A DNA stretch of 40,969 bases from Succinatimonas sp. UBA7265. Lineage in GTDB: Bacteria; Pseudomonadota; Gammaproteobacteria; Enterobacterales; Succinivibrionaceae. The notes under the pieces were generated by a model, which was not told the origin of the DNA, did no database searches, and worked only from the letters and a program-made list of their open reading frames with translations. The first letter of the stretch is position 1. The number at the start of each line of letters is the position of its first letter. The stretch covers positions 1 through 40,969 of the forward strand of contig DKSD01000070.1 of NCBI GenBank assembly GCA_002473165.1, given 5' to 3'. The position numbers were made by a program, and so were the translations under genes. Below are positions 17,163-24,789 of this stretch, piece after piece.

Positions 17163-18776
17163 ATGTTAAAACTGTGTGTGCCCGCGATGGCGCTGTGCGC
17201 GCTCGCCCTCCCGGCCCAGGCCGCGGAGAGCCCCTGGGATCCGCATCCTCAAAAAGGCGATGTGATCGTCTCCATGCCCTGCAACGCCAAAATGGTCTTT
17301 GTGAAGGTCTACACTTCTGCAGGCACAGAGCGCATCCGCGATCAGAATTTCAACGCCGGGCTGCGCGACTCGCCAAGCCCCTTTGCCCAAAACCCCAACA
17401 GCGCGTTCATCCAGGGCGCCTTTGAGGACAAACAGGGCTTTTATTACCTCATGGGCAAGTATGAGGTCTCAGTGCGCCAGTACCAGAGCCTGCAGGGGCA
17501 GGATAAGTGCCCCGCGGGCGAGCCCTCGAAAAAAGATCAGCTGCCCGTGACCTCGATCTCCTGGTTTGACGCCATGGAGGCTGCCCGCAATTACTCAAAC
17601 TACCTGCAAAAGGCCAAGGACAATCCCGCTCAGGGCGCGGCCAAGGCTTTCGCAAGGCTCCCCACGGACGCTGAATGGGAGTTTGCCGCCCGCGGCGGCC
17701 TGAAGGTTTCAAGAAGCGAGTTTGAGGGGCAGCTGCCGCCTATGGAGGGGGAGCTGCGCGATTACGCCTGGTACCAGGGGCCGCAGAGCGCCAACGGCAG
17801 ATTGCAGCTGCCGGGCAGGCTCAAGCCCAACCCTTTGGGTCTGTACGACATGCTGGGCAACGCCCAGGAAATGGTGCTTGATCCCTTCCGCGCCACCCGC
17901 ACCGGGAGATTGCACGGGCAGGCCGGCGGCATGACGGTGCGCGGCGGCGGTTTCCTCACCCCAAAAGATCAGCTCACGACGGCGCTGCGCACCGAAAAGC
18001 CGCTGTTTAGCGCGCAAGGCGAGCTTAAGGCCAAGGATCTCGGTTTCCGCCTGGTGCTGGGGACGGTCGTGGCCGGGAGCAGCGCCGAGGTTAAAAACCT
18101 CAACGAGGAGATCGCAAAGCTTGGCACGTCCGACACCACGGGCAGCGCCGAGGGCAAAGCCAACGCCAACACCGTCGACAGCGTCAGCGAGCTTATCAAA
18201 AAGAACAAGGCCGCCATGGATCAGGTCTTAAAACAGAAGGACTCTTTGGAGAAGAACAACGAGCTGTTGCAAAAGAACAACGCCGATCTCACCGAGAGCC
18301 TTGAAAAGCTCAAAGAGCAGATGGTCAGCGCCAACGCCGAGCGCGATGAGATGCGCGATGTCGCGGTCGTGGCCAACCTGCGCTTAGGCGGCTTTTTGTG
18401 CAAGACCATGACGGACGAGCAGACGGCCGTGAGCTACCTTGAAAAGAATTCCGAGGCGCTCAAAAAGCGCTGCGACGAGAACGCGGGCTCGTGCAAGGTT
18501 TACGAAAATCTCAAAAAGAACCTTGAGGGGCACACCAAGGCGTTAAGCCTGCTTGCCACCTATTACGGCGACACGCTAAGCGAGGCCTGGCACACCTATG
18601 ATTTCAAACTTTTTGAACAGGCTTTAAAGCCCTCGAAGACCGCCGTGAGCAACACAAACTTAGGCGATTTCATCGATGTCTACTACGGGCATTTAAAGGG
18701 CTTTAAGAAGCAGGGAACGGACACGGATAAGAACCGGAAGCTGTGGATCAAACAATGCCACGCGCTGGTGGAGTAA
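17163..18776 (+). CDS. Periplasmic FGE/SUMF1-like protein with coiled coil, TagR-like
   Basis: A 537-residue secreted protein: signal peptide 1-20 (AQA cleavage) and a formylglycine-generating-enzyme/SUMF1 fold at about 40-300. Landmarks are MPCNAKMVFVKV, YYLMGKYEVSVRQYQ, PVTSISWFDAMEAARNYS, RLPTDAEWEFAARGG, LGLYDMLGNAQEMVLDPF and VRGGGF followed by LGFRLVLG. A coiled coil lies at about 310-400 and a helical tail carries several cysteines. True FGE oxidases carry paired cysteines in the stretch after RGGSW; here RGGGFLTPKDQLTTALR has none, so it is predicted to be a binding or scaffold protein rather than a sulfatase-maturing oxidase. Order after the ABC permease copies tagT-tagS-tagR. It starts four bases after the permease stop. 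Confidence 0.85.
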   Translation: MLKLCVPAMALCALALPAQAAESPWDPHPQKGDVIVSMPCNAKMVFVKVYTSAGTERIRDQNFNAGLRDSPSPFAQNPNSAFIQGAFEDKQGFYYLMGKYEVSVRQYQSLQGQDKCPAGEPSKKDQLPVTSISWFDAMEAARNYSNYLQKAKDNPAQGAAKAFARLPTDAEWEFAARGGLKVSRSEFEGQLPPMEGELRDYAWYQGPQSANGRLQLPGRLKPNPLGLYDMLGNAQEMVLDPFRATRTGRLHGQAGGMTVRGGGFLTPKDQLTTALRTEKPLFSAQGELKAKDLGFRLVLGTVVAGSSAEVKNLNEEIAKLGTSDTTGSAEGKANANTVDSVSELIKKNKAAMDQVLKQKDSLEKNNELLQKNNADLTESLEKLKEQMVSANAERDEMRDVAVVANLRLGGFLCKTMTDEQTAVSYLEKNSEALKKRCDENAGSCKVYENLKKNLEGHTKALSLLATYYGDTLSEAWHTYDFKLFEQALKPSKTAVSNTNLGDFIDVYYGHLKGFKKQGTDTDKNRKLWIKQCHALVE

Positions 18777-18783
18777 TGAGGCC

Positions 18784-20346
18784 ATGCTCAGGATCAAACG
18801 CATTTTAAAAAGCGCGCTCACCCCCGAATCGATCGCGATCGCGCGCTCCCTTGATCAATGGGTCAAAGAGCTTTCAGGCAGGGTCTCGCGCGAGACTTTG
18901 GGGCTGCTGCCCGTCGCGCGCGAGGACGGGGAGTACCTGAGCTATTTCACCAAACGCGAGGGCGAAGCCGCTGAATTTACCGGAAAGCCCGAAGAGTTAA
19001 ACAAGGAAGCCCTGGGCCTTTTGGAGGGCGAGAAGGACGAGCTCTTAAGGGCGCTGCGCGCAGGGGAGCCTTTTAGCGCACAGCTTGAAGGGCAGAAAGC
19101 GGCGCTGACGGATTTTGTGGAGCGCTGCGAGCACCTGTTCCTCTTTGAGAACACCGTGCCGGTGCTGCTCCCCTATGACGACGGCACGCGCCACGCCCCA
19201 AAGCCCGTCGTCGCGGAAGTCCCGCCGGCGCCGCCTGTGAAAAAGCGCGGCTGCCTGCTGCCTTTTTTGCTTCTGTTGCTGCTGCTCTTGCTGTTTTTAG
19301 GCCTTTTGTGGTGGTTCCTGCTCAGGCCCTGGCCCATGCAGGGCACATTCGGCGACGCGCTGAACGCGCTTTTGGAGCGCGCCGGGCTCTCCTCATATTT
19401 AAAAGAGGATTACAGTCCGCAGGAGGCCGAGCTTGAGGATATCCAAAAGCGCGCGGAGGCGCTGTTAAACAAGCCTGAGCCGGAACCGGCCAAACCAGAA
19501 CCCGAGCCTGCCAAACCCGAGCCGCAGCCTGAGAGCGCCCCGGCTCCTGAACCGGAGCCTGCCAAACCGGAGCCGGCCCCTGAACCTGTAAAACCCGAGA
19601 GTGCCAAACCTGAGAGTGTGAAACCGGCTGCGCCTGCCGAGGTCAAGCCCAAACCTGAGCCTCAGGCAAAACCTAAGAGTGAACAAAGTCAGAGCGCGAA
19701 TAATGTCAAACCGGGGGAGGTGAAAGTCCCTAAATGCGTGCTCTTAAAGCAGGAGGGCAAGATGCCGAAGATGGTGATCGCCTTTGACGGCTCGCAGTCG
19801 ATGTTTGAGGAGGATGTGCGCTCGTCGCGCGGCCGCACCAGCCGCCTGGCGGCGGCCCAGCAGGCGGCGTCCAACCTCGTGAACTCCGTCGATCCCAATG
19901 TGGACATCGGCCTTGTGGAGATCAACGGCTGCCCCGTCGCCAAGTCCAAGGGCTTTTTCACCGGCACGCAGCGCCAGGCGCTGCGCGAGGCGATCGCGCG
20001 CATCGATCCGCTGCGCTATGACGGCATGACCCCGCTCATCGACGGGCTGCGCAAGATCGCTTCAATGACGGACGGCGTCAACGCCGACGCCGTGGGCGTT
20101 TTGATCTCAGACGGCGAGGACACCTGCCCGGTGACGCGCAACATGGACGTGTGCCAGGTGGCGGCGGCCATCCACAGGAGAAAACCGCGCCTTAAGATCC
20201 ACACCGTGCTCATCGGCCAGGATTCAGGCTACGCGGCCTGCGTGGCGCGGATCACGGGCGGCAAGGTCTTCACCCCTAAGAGCGTTGCGGAGATGAACCG
20301 CGATCTTAAGGGATCGGGCGCTGAGTTTAAGAAGGTTTGCGAGTAA
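18784..20346 (+). CDS. Membrane-anchored VWA protein with Pro/Glu/Lys linker
   Basis: A 520-residue inner-membrane protein. The cytoplasmic N-terminal region (about 155 residues) is helical and acidic, and one Leu-rich membrane helix spans 157-180, ending WWFLLRPWP. The periplasm then holds a spacer built of PEPEPAK-type repeats (about 229-300), probably reaching across the cell wall. The C-terminal VWA domain has a perfect MIDAS: IAFDGSQSM (Asp335, Ser337, Ser339), YDGMTPL (Thr) and ISDGEDTC (Asp). Four or more cysteines in the VWA domain could form disulfides. The helix-then-RPWP layout recalls SrfA-type anchors, so it may be a paralogous scaffold with a VWA head. It starts seven bases after the FGE-like gene. 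Confidence 0.85.
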   Translation: MLRIKRILKSALTPESIAIARSLDQWVKELSGRVSRETLGLLPVAREDGEYLSYFTKREGEAAEFTGKPEELNKEALGLLEGEKDELLRALRAGEPFSAQLEGQKAALTDFVERCEHLFLFENTVPVLLPYDDGTRHAPKPVVAEVPPAPPVKKRGCLLPFLLLLLLLLLFLGLLWWFLLRPWPMQGTFGDALNALLERAGLSSYLKEDYSPQEAELEDIQKRAEALLNKPEPEPAKPEPEPAKPEPQPESAPAPEPEPAKPEPAPEPVKPESAKPESVKPAAPAEVKPKPEPQAKPKSEQSQSANNVKPGEVKVPKCVLLKQEGKMPKMVIAFDGSQSMFEEDVRSSRGRTSRLAAAQQAASNLVNSVDPNVDIGLVEINGCPVAKSKGFFTGTQRQALREAIARIDPLRYDGMTPLIDGLRKIASMTDGVNADAVGVLISDGEDTCPVTRNMDVCQVAAAIHRRKPRLKIHTVLIGQDSGYAACVARITGGKVFTPKSVAEMNRDLKGSGAEFKKVCE

Positions 20347-20356
20347 AGGAGAGGCT

Positions 20357-22081
20357 ATGAACGTTTCCTACAGGCTTAACGGCGGCTCGGTCCGCAATTA
20401 TGTTCCCATCGGCGAAGACGGCCGGCCGGTCTGGAAGAACGCCGGAGCGTTCCGCCAGGCCGTGCTCCAGAACCCTTCGCTCGGGCCCGAGTACGCCAAA
20501 ATGCTCGCTGAGCCGGAGTTCAGCAACGGCGGCGAGCACGTGGACTGGTTCGTGCGCTTCCAGCCTAAAAACCCCTCAGGCTATGAGGTGATCAGGTGGG
20601 ACGCGGCCTCCCCTGAGGAGCGCCGCGCCGCCTGGGCGCAGCTTAGCCGCTTTGAAAGCCGGCTTGACACGTTCGGGCGCGATCTCGAGCGCCGCGCGCT
20701 CACGCCGGACTCCACGGTGTTCGCGCACTACCTCACCGGCACCTCGAGCACCGAGACGCTGCCGGCGGTTCATTTCCCCTCGCCTGACTGCGTCTATATC
20801 GTGGACGGCATCCCGGTGATCACGTTCTGGGGCTACCTCGCCCCGGGACAGAGCCTGGCCGATTCGCCTTTTTCAGCCTTAAAGCCCAAGGATGCCGGAA
20901 AAGCAGCCGAGGCCGCGCCCGCCGGGGCCGCCGCGGCGGCCGCCCCGGCCACAGGCTCGTGGCTCTCAAGGCACTGGAAGTGCCTGCTGCTGTTGCCGCT
21001 TTTGCTGTTGCTGCTCTTGCTGCTTTTGTATCTGCTGTGGTGGTATTTCTTTGCCAAGCCTTTGGGGCTGGGGCTCGGGGCGCTGCCGGATTTGGGGAAC
21101 CTGAGCTTAAATCCGCCGGCGCTTGAGCGCAGCGCCGCGGATCTCGGGCTTGCTGATCCCAAAGATCCCGGCGCGGCGCTCCCTGACGGCCGGGCGGTTG
21201 CCGGCCGCGACGGCACGGTATTCCACAATAACGGCACGGCGGTGCGCGACGGCGTCGTCCCCGCGTCCGGCTCTGAGGCCGAAAGCGAGGAGGAGATCCC
21301 CGCGATCCCTGCAAGCGATGACGATGATGTCGTTCCGGTCACCGACAATGACGACGTCGTCCCGGTAACAGACGATGATGACATTGTTCCTGTGACTGAC
21401 GATGACGATGTTGTTCCTGCAGGCAGCGCCGCCGAGGATGAGATCCCCGGCATCCCGGAGACTGACGAAGACGGTGTGGCGCCGGCTAATCCTGCGTCGG
21501 TGCCTGCCAAGGACGATGCGGCCGCAGATCAGGGCAAAGATGACGCTGCCGCCAAAGATGATGCCGCGGATAATTCCAAGGATGACGCCGCCAAAGATCA
21601 AGGCAAAGACGATGCCGCGGACAGCGCCAAAAACGATCCAGGCGCCAAAGACGGCGGCAAGGAGTGCCCGCCGGGCGAGGATCCCAATGCCAAGGACAGG
21701 AACACCGACGAGAACGGCAACCTGGTGCTCGATCCCAAAGATCTGAAATCCGGATCGGTGCGCGGCATCGACGGCACCTGGAACACCTCGTCGGGGATCT
21801 TTGACAGCCGCACCAATAAGCCGCTTTCCATCAAGTACAGTTTTAAGGACGGCAAAGGGCAGGCCGTGGTCACCCGCAGCGACGGCGTGACCTGCACTGT
21901 GCCGGCCTCGGGCTCGGCGGCTTCAGGCGCCCTTGAGATCTCAGGGGGCACCGCGGTGTGCGCCGACGGCGGCAAGGTGGAGCTGCCGGTGATCCGCTGC
22001 AAGCCCGGCAAAAACGGCAAGGCTGACTGCAGCGGCGTCTACGGGCAGGGCGAGAACCTCAGGCTTGAACTCTACAGATAG
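20357..22081 (+). CDS. srfA: SrfA-family membrane protein
   Basis: A 574-residue protein recognised as SrfA from its N-terminal domain (DGRPVWKNAGAFRQAV, VDWFVRF, and YIVDGIPVITFWGY near 147-160) and its C-terminal domain (GTWNTSSGIFDSRTNKPLSI, GKGQAVVTRSDGVTC, then conserved cysteines). A single membrane helix at about 208-232 separates a cytoplasmic N-terminal part from a periplasmic part. The periplasmic linker is unusual: four 9-residue units of the type DDDDVVPVT at 321-356, followed by repeated KDDAA/KDQGKDDAA units (about 390-430), making it strongly acidic and possibly cation-binding. It is preceded by AAAGGAG and starts ten bases after the VWA gene. In the srfABC arrangement known from Salmonella srfA comes first; here it is near the end. 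Confidence 0.75.
   Translation: MNVSYRLNGGSVRNYVPIGEDGRPVWKNAGAFRQAVLQNPSLGPEYAKMLAEPEFSNGGEHVDWFVRFQPKNPSGYEVIRWDAASPEERRAAWAQLSRFESRLDTFGRDLERRALTPDSTVFAHYLTGTSSTETLPAVHFPSPDCVYIVDGIPVITFWGYLAPGQSLADSPFSALKPKDAGKAAEAAPAGAAAAAAPATGSWLSRHWKCLLLLPLLLLLLLLLLYLLWWYFFAKPLGLGLGALPDLGNLSLNPPALERSAADLGLADPKDPGAALPDGRAVAGRDGTVFHNNGTAVRDGVVPASGSEAESEEEIPAIPASDDDDVVPVTDNDDVVPVTDDDDIVPVTDDDDVVPAGSAAEDEIPGIPETDEDGVAPANPASVPAKDDAAADQGKDDAAAKDDAADNSKDDAAKDQGKDDAADSAKNDPGAKDGGKECPPGEDPNAKDRNTDENGNLVLDPKDLKSGSVRGIDGTWNTSSGIFDSRTNKPLSIKYSFKDGKGQAVVTRSDGVTCTVPASGSAASGALEISGGTAVCADGGKVELPVIRCKPGKNGKADCSGVYGQGENLRLELYR
21317..21424 (+). repeat. Four 27-base tandem units encoding DDDDVVPVT
   Basis: Four in-frame units (DDDDVVPVT, DNDDVVPVT, DDDDIVPVT, DDDDVVPAG) inside srfA. 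The DNA copies differ at synonymous positions, so the peptide rather than the DNA repeat is being conserved. Confidence 0.85.
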
Positions 22082-22123
22082 CCGTGCAACACTTGATGAT
22101 GATGTATGGCAGAAGGAGATTTT

Positions 22124-22885
22124 ATGGTTTTGCGCATTAAATCCTTTTTAACCGTGCTGGGGGCGGCCTTGCCCCTGGCGCTGTCCACGGGGTGCCTGAC
22201 AAATTCCTCGGCGTCAGCAGGCTCCGGGGATGATTACGCGGATGTCGATCCGAATTTAAAGAGCGATGACGCGAGCTTTTTCTCTGAATCCGGCGCCGTG
22301 GGCTGCGCCACGGGCGCGGGGCTGGGCATTTTAGCCTGCCTGCTTTCAAACAGCGATGACAAGCTGACCTGCTCCATCGCCGCCGGAGTCGGCGGCTGCG
22401 CCGTGGGCATGACCGCGAACTACATTTTGGACAATGTGCGCGCGAACTACCACACGACGGAGGAGCAGCTGGACGCCACCAGCGCCCAGGTCGAGAAAGA
22501 TCTGGAAACGACGAAAAAGCTGCACGCGCTCTCAAAACAGAGCCTGGCGCAGGATCGCGAGCAGGTTAAGGCCTTAAAGCGCGACTACCAGCGCGGCAAG
22601 GCCACGAAAGCGGATCTGGAGAAGAAAGACCGCGAGCTGGCGGCTAATGTGAAATATTTAAGCACCCAGAAGCGCGAGGCGCAAAACCGCCTGGCCGCGG
22701 CCAAGGAAGCGCGCAACGGCGTGATCTCGGACGCAGGCGGCGCCGATTCCTTGCAGGCTCAGAACAAGGCCCGGGTGAGAAAGCTTGACCGCGAGATCGC
22801 CAAACTGCAAAGCCAGATAGACGGCCTCAACGACACCATCATCGGCTACAACGATCAGCGCAATTCCCTGAAGGTAAAGAGCTGA
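22124..22885 (+). CDS. Glycine-zipper coiled-coil lipoprotein, TagQ-like
   Basis: A 253-residue lipoprotein: signal peptide with lipobox LSTGC. The mature protein has a Gly/Ala-rich hydrophobic pair of segments (GAVGCATGAGLGILACLLS and CSIAAGVGGCAVGMTANYIL, about 60-110), a glycine-zipper hairpin of the kind that inserts in or lies along a membrane, then a long coiled coil (about 125-250). The ATG at 22124 is chosen because GAAGGAG lies seven bases upstream and the signal peptide begins there. Residue 2 after the lipidated Cys is Leu, which favours the outer membrane if E. coli sorting rules hold. Type VI TagQ is also a lipoprotein encoded with tagRST, so the parallel is reasonable but not proven. 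Confidence 0.8.
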   Translation: MVLRIKSFLTVLGAALPLALSTGCLTNSSASAGSGDDYADVDPNLKSDDASFFSESGAVGCATGAGLGILACLLSNSDDKLTCSIAAGVGGCAVGMTANYILDNVRANYHTTEEQLDATSAQVEKDLETTKKLHALSKQSLAQDREQVKALKRDYQRGKATKADLEKKDRELAANVKYLSTQKREAQNRLAAAKEARNGVISDAGGADSLQAQNKARVRKLDREIAKLQSQIDGLNDTIIGYNDQRNSLKVKS

Positions 22886-22895
22886 GGGAGAGAAC

Positions 22896-23393
22896 ATGAA
22901 AAAACAGATCTTATGCCTGCCGCTGTGCCTGGCGGCCATGGCTTTCACGCTTTCAGCCTGCACGGCCGATGACTGCGATCCGAGCTCGGATCCCGGGTTT
23001 TTCACCAAGATAGGCTGCGTGACCTCAGGCTCCTACCAAAAACGCATCGACAACAAAAAAGAGCATGTCAAAGAGCTCAGAGCCGAGCAGTCGGCGCTGA
23101 CGCAGGAGGTGATCGCCTTAAACGACGAGAACATCCTGGTAAACGAAGACCGCGCCAGCGCCCAAAACCGGCTTGACCGCCTAAACGAAGAACTCGACGC
23201 GCTCTCGGCCAAAGTGGCGCGATCGGGCAAACAGAGCGGCACGCTTAAAAAGCAGATCGCCGCGGCCAAAGCCCAGGTGGGGGTCATGAAGAAGATGCCC
23301 GAGGACGCCACGGTGCTGCAGAAGATGGCGCAAAAGCAGAAGCTCCAGGAGGAGCTTGAGACGCTTGAGCAGCTGTCCGCGGCAGGCTACTGA
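22896..23393 (+). CDS. Coiled-coil lipoprotein
   Basis: A 165-residue lipoprotein with signal peptide and lipobox LSAC (Cys about 22). Mature residues 24-45 hold two further cysteines (DDCDPSSDPGFFTKIGC), then an almost continuous coiled coil from about 50 to 160 (RIDNKKEHVKELRAEQSAL, then ENILVNEDRASAQNRLDRLN). It starts ten bases after the preceding lipoprotein gene and is the last gene before the terminator. The two lipoproteins share size class and coiled-coil design and may pair. No named family recognised. Confidence 0.8.
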   Translation: MKKQILCLPLCLAAMAFTLSACTADDCDPSSDPGFFTKIGCVTSGSYQKRIDNKKEHVKELRAEQSALTQEVIALNDENILVNEDRASAQNRLDRLNEELDALSAKVARSGKQSGTLKKQIAAAKAQVGVMKKMPEDATVLQKMAQKQKLQEELETLEQLSAAGY

Positions 23394-23411
23394 CTTTTAC
23401 GCAAATCAGAA

Positions 23412-23435
23412 GGGCGCCCCTGGGGCGCCCTTTTT
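23412..23435 (+). terminator. Terminator of the srf-like operon
   Basis: GGGCGCC, loop CCTGG, GGCGCCC, then TTTTT, 18 bases after the last stop codon. No comparable terminator was noticed between 5391 and this point, supporting one transcription unit of eleven genes. Confidence 0.9.
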
Positions 23436-23463
23436 CGTGCTGGGGCGTGCCTTTTGGCAATGC

Positions 23464-23485
23464 AGATCGCAACCGCTTGCGATCT
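23464..23485. repeat. Perfect inverted repeat AGATCGCAA/TTGCGATCT
   Basis: Nine-base arms with a CCGC loop, downstream of the srf terminator and far upstream of ytfQ. There is no T-tract, so it is not a terminator. It may be an operator for a LacI- or GntR-type regulator, or a small structured element. Confidence 0.5.
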
Positions 23486-23695
23486 CAAAGATCAAGGCAG
23501 GTGTTGCACAAGGCAGGTTACAGATATTTTATTGAATGTAATAAATAAAATCTGCAAAGTCTGAAATTTCCGTTCTGCAATGCAACTGCTTGCTGTTTAG
23601 TGAGAGAGATCAAAAAAACCGCATGACATGCGCTAAAAAAGCGTTCAGCTGTCACGTTTTGTCCCGTTTTGGGATGAAGCGCGGCGATTACTGAC

Positions 23696-23701
23696 TACAA
23701 T
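23696..23701 (+). promoter_or_regulatory. Candidate -10 of the ytfQ promoter
   Basis: TACAAT preceded by TGAC. No clear -35 lies at 16-18 bases, which would suit an activator-dependent promoter. Initiation near 23708 would place the GC-rich hairpin 23711-23734 at the extreme 5' end of the mRNA. Confidence 0.35.
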
Positions 23702-23769
23702 CATACAAGACGGCGGGGGATGCGTTCCCCGCCGCGACATTAAGACAAACAATTGAGGGGTAGTTACCT

Positions 23770-24759
23770 ATGAAGTTCATGAAAACTCTGCTCGCGGCAT
23801 CCCTGGGCGCCGCTTTAGTAGCGGCTTCAGCCAATGCTGTCTGCGCCAAGCAAATCACCATCGGCTTCTCGCAGATCGGCGCCGAGTCAGAGTGGCGCAC
23901 CGCCAACACCAATGACGTGAAGGCTGCTGCCAAGGCTCACAACATCAACCTCAAATTCTCCGACGCTCAGCAGAAGCAGGAGAACCAAATCAAGGCTATC
24001 CGCACCTTCATCGCCCAGAAAGTCGATCTCATCGGCTTTGTGCCTATCGTGGCCACCGGCTGGGACAATGTGCTGCGTGAAGCCAAGCGCGCCAAGATCC
24101 CGGTGCTCGTCATGGACCGCGATCTGACCGTTTCCGATCCTTCGCTCTATGTCGCCAAGATCGGCACCGACTCCGTCACCGAAGGCAAGAAAGCCTTCAA
24201 CTGGCTGGACGAGTACGTCACCAAGAACAACATCAAACCGCGTAACGGCGGCGACAAACTGAACATCGTCATCCTCGAAGGCACCGTGGGCGCTTCGGCC
24301 ACCACCGGCCGCCAGAAGGGCTTCAACGACGCTCTGAACTCCTCCCCGAACAAAGACCGTTATAAGGTCCTCGCTTCCCAGACCGGCGATTTCACCCGCC
24401 AGAAGGGCCAGGAAGTCATGGAATCGTTCTTAAAGTCCTATCGTGACGACATCGACATCCTGTTCGCCATGAACGACGACATGGCCTTAGGCGCCATCCA
24501 GTCCATCGAAGCTGCCGGCCTCAAGCCTTCCAAGGACATCACCATCGTGTCCGTTGACGGCGTGAAGGGCATCTTCCAGGCCATGATCGACGGCAAGTCC
24601 AACGCCACCGTCGAGTGCAACCCGCTGCAGGGCGATCTCTTCTTCACCACCGCCGAGAAGATCTTAAAGGGCGAGGCCGTTCCTAAGAGCGTGTTCGTCC
24701 CTGAAGGCGTGTACCCTGCTGAGAAGGCCAAAGAAGTCTTCCCGACCCGCAAGTACTAA
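23770..24759 (+). CDS. ytfQ: Sugar ABC transporter substrate-binding protein, YtfQ type
   Basis: A 329-residue periplasmic binding protein with a signal peptide (MKFMKTLLAASLGAALVAAS, cleavage in the ANAVCA region). It matches E. coli YtfQ, the galactofuranose-binding protein, at characteristic stretches: ITIGFSQIGAESEWR, DAQQKQENQIKAIRTFIAQ, VPIVATGWDNVLREAK, LEGTVGASATTGRQKGF and SQTGDFTRQKGQEVMESF. Ligand in relatives is galactofuranose and some other furanose sugars; the ligand here is presumed. First gene of ytfQ-ytfR-ytfT-yjfF. A strong hairpin terminator follows immediately, expected to make this gene's message more abundant than that of the membrane components. Confidence 0.92.
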   Translation: MKFMKTLLAASLGAALVAASANAVCAKQITIGFSQIGAESEWRTANTNDVKAAAKAHNINLKFSDAQQKQENQIKAIRTFIAQKVDLIGFVPIVATGWDNVLREAKRAKIPVLVMDRDLTVSDPSLYVAKIGTDSVTEGKKAFNWLDEYVTKNNIKPRNGGDKLNIVILEGTVGASATTGRQKGFNDALNSSPNKDRYKVLASQTGDFTRQKGQEVMESFLKSYRDDIDILFAMNDDMALGAIQSIEAAGLKPSKDITIVSVDGVKGIFQAMIDGKSNATVECNPLQGDLFFTTAEKILKGEAVPKSVFVPEGVYPAEKAKEVFPTRKY

Positions 24760-24789
24760 TCGCGGTGTAAAACCCGCATAACGGGCAGC

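Larger units (their letters stand above)
23394..23769. other. Intergenic control region ahead of ytfQ
   Basis: After the srf terminator it holds a perfect inverted repeat AGATCGCAA-CCGC-TTGCGATCT (23464-23485), an AT-rich stretch, a CRP-like sequence GTGA-N6-TCA around 23600-23612, a TACAAT candidate -10 at 23696-23701, and a strong hairpin CGGCGGGG/CCCCGCCG (23711-23734) at the likely 5' end of the ytfQ message. No gene is supported here. Confidence 0.55.

Noticed and set aside
18784..20346. VWA membrane protein as a TonB/TolA-like protein because of its PEPEPAK arm
   Set aside because: The Pro/Glu/Lys arm and single helix resemble TonB, but the C terminus is a complete VWA domain with MIDAS, not a TonB C-terminal domain, and no ExbBD is present.
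21317..21424. Short tandem repeats as a possible CRISPR array
   Set aside because: The 27-base units are contiguous with no spacers and encode an in-frame protein repeat.
20833..21601. Minus-strand Ser/Thr-rich and Gly/Ile-rich frames opposite srfA
   Set aside because: They are created by the repetitive Asp-rich srfA codons read backwards; no start signals and no known fold.
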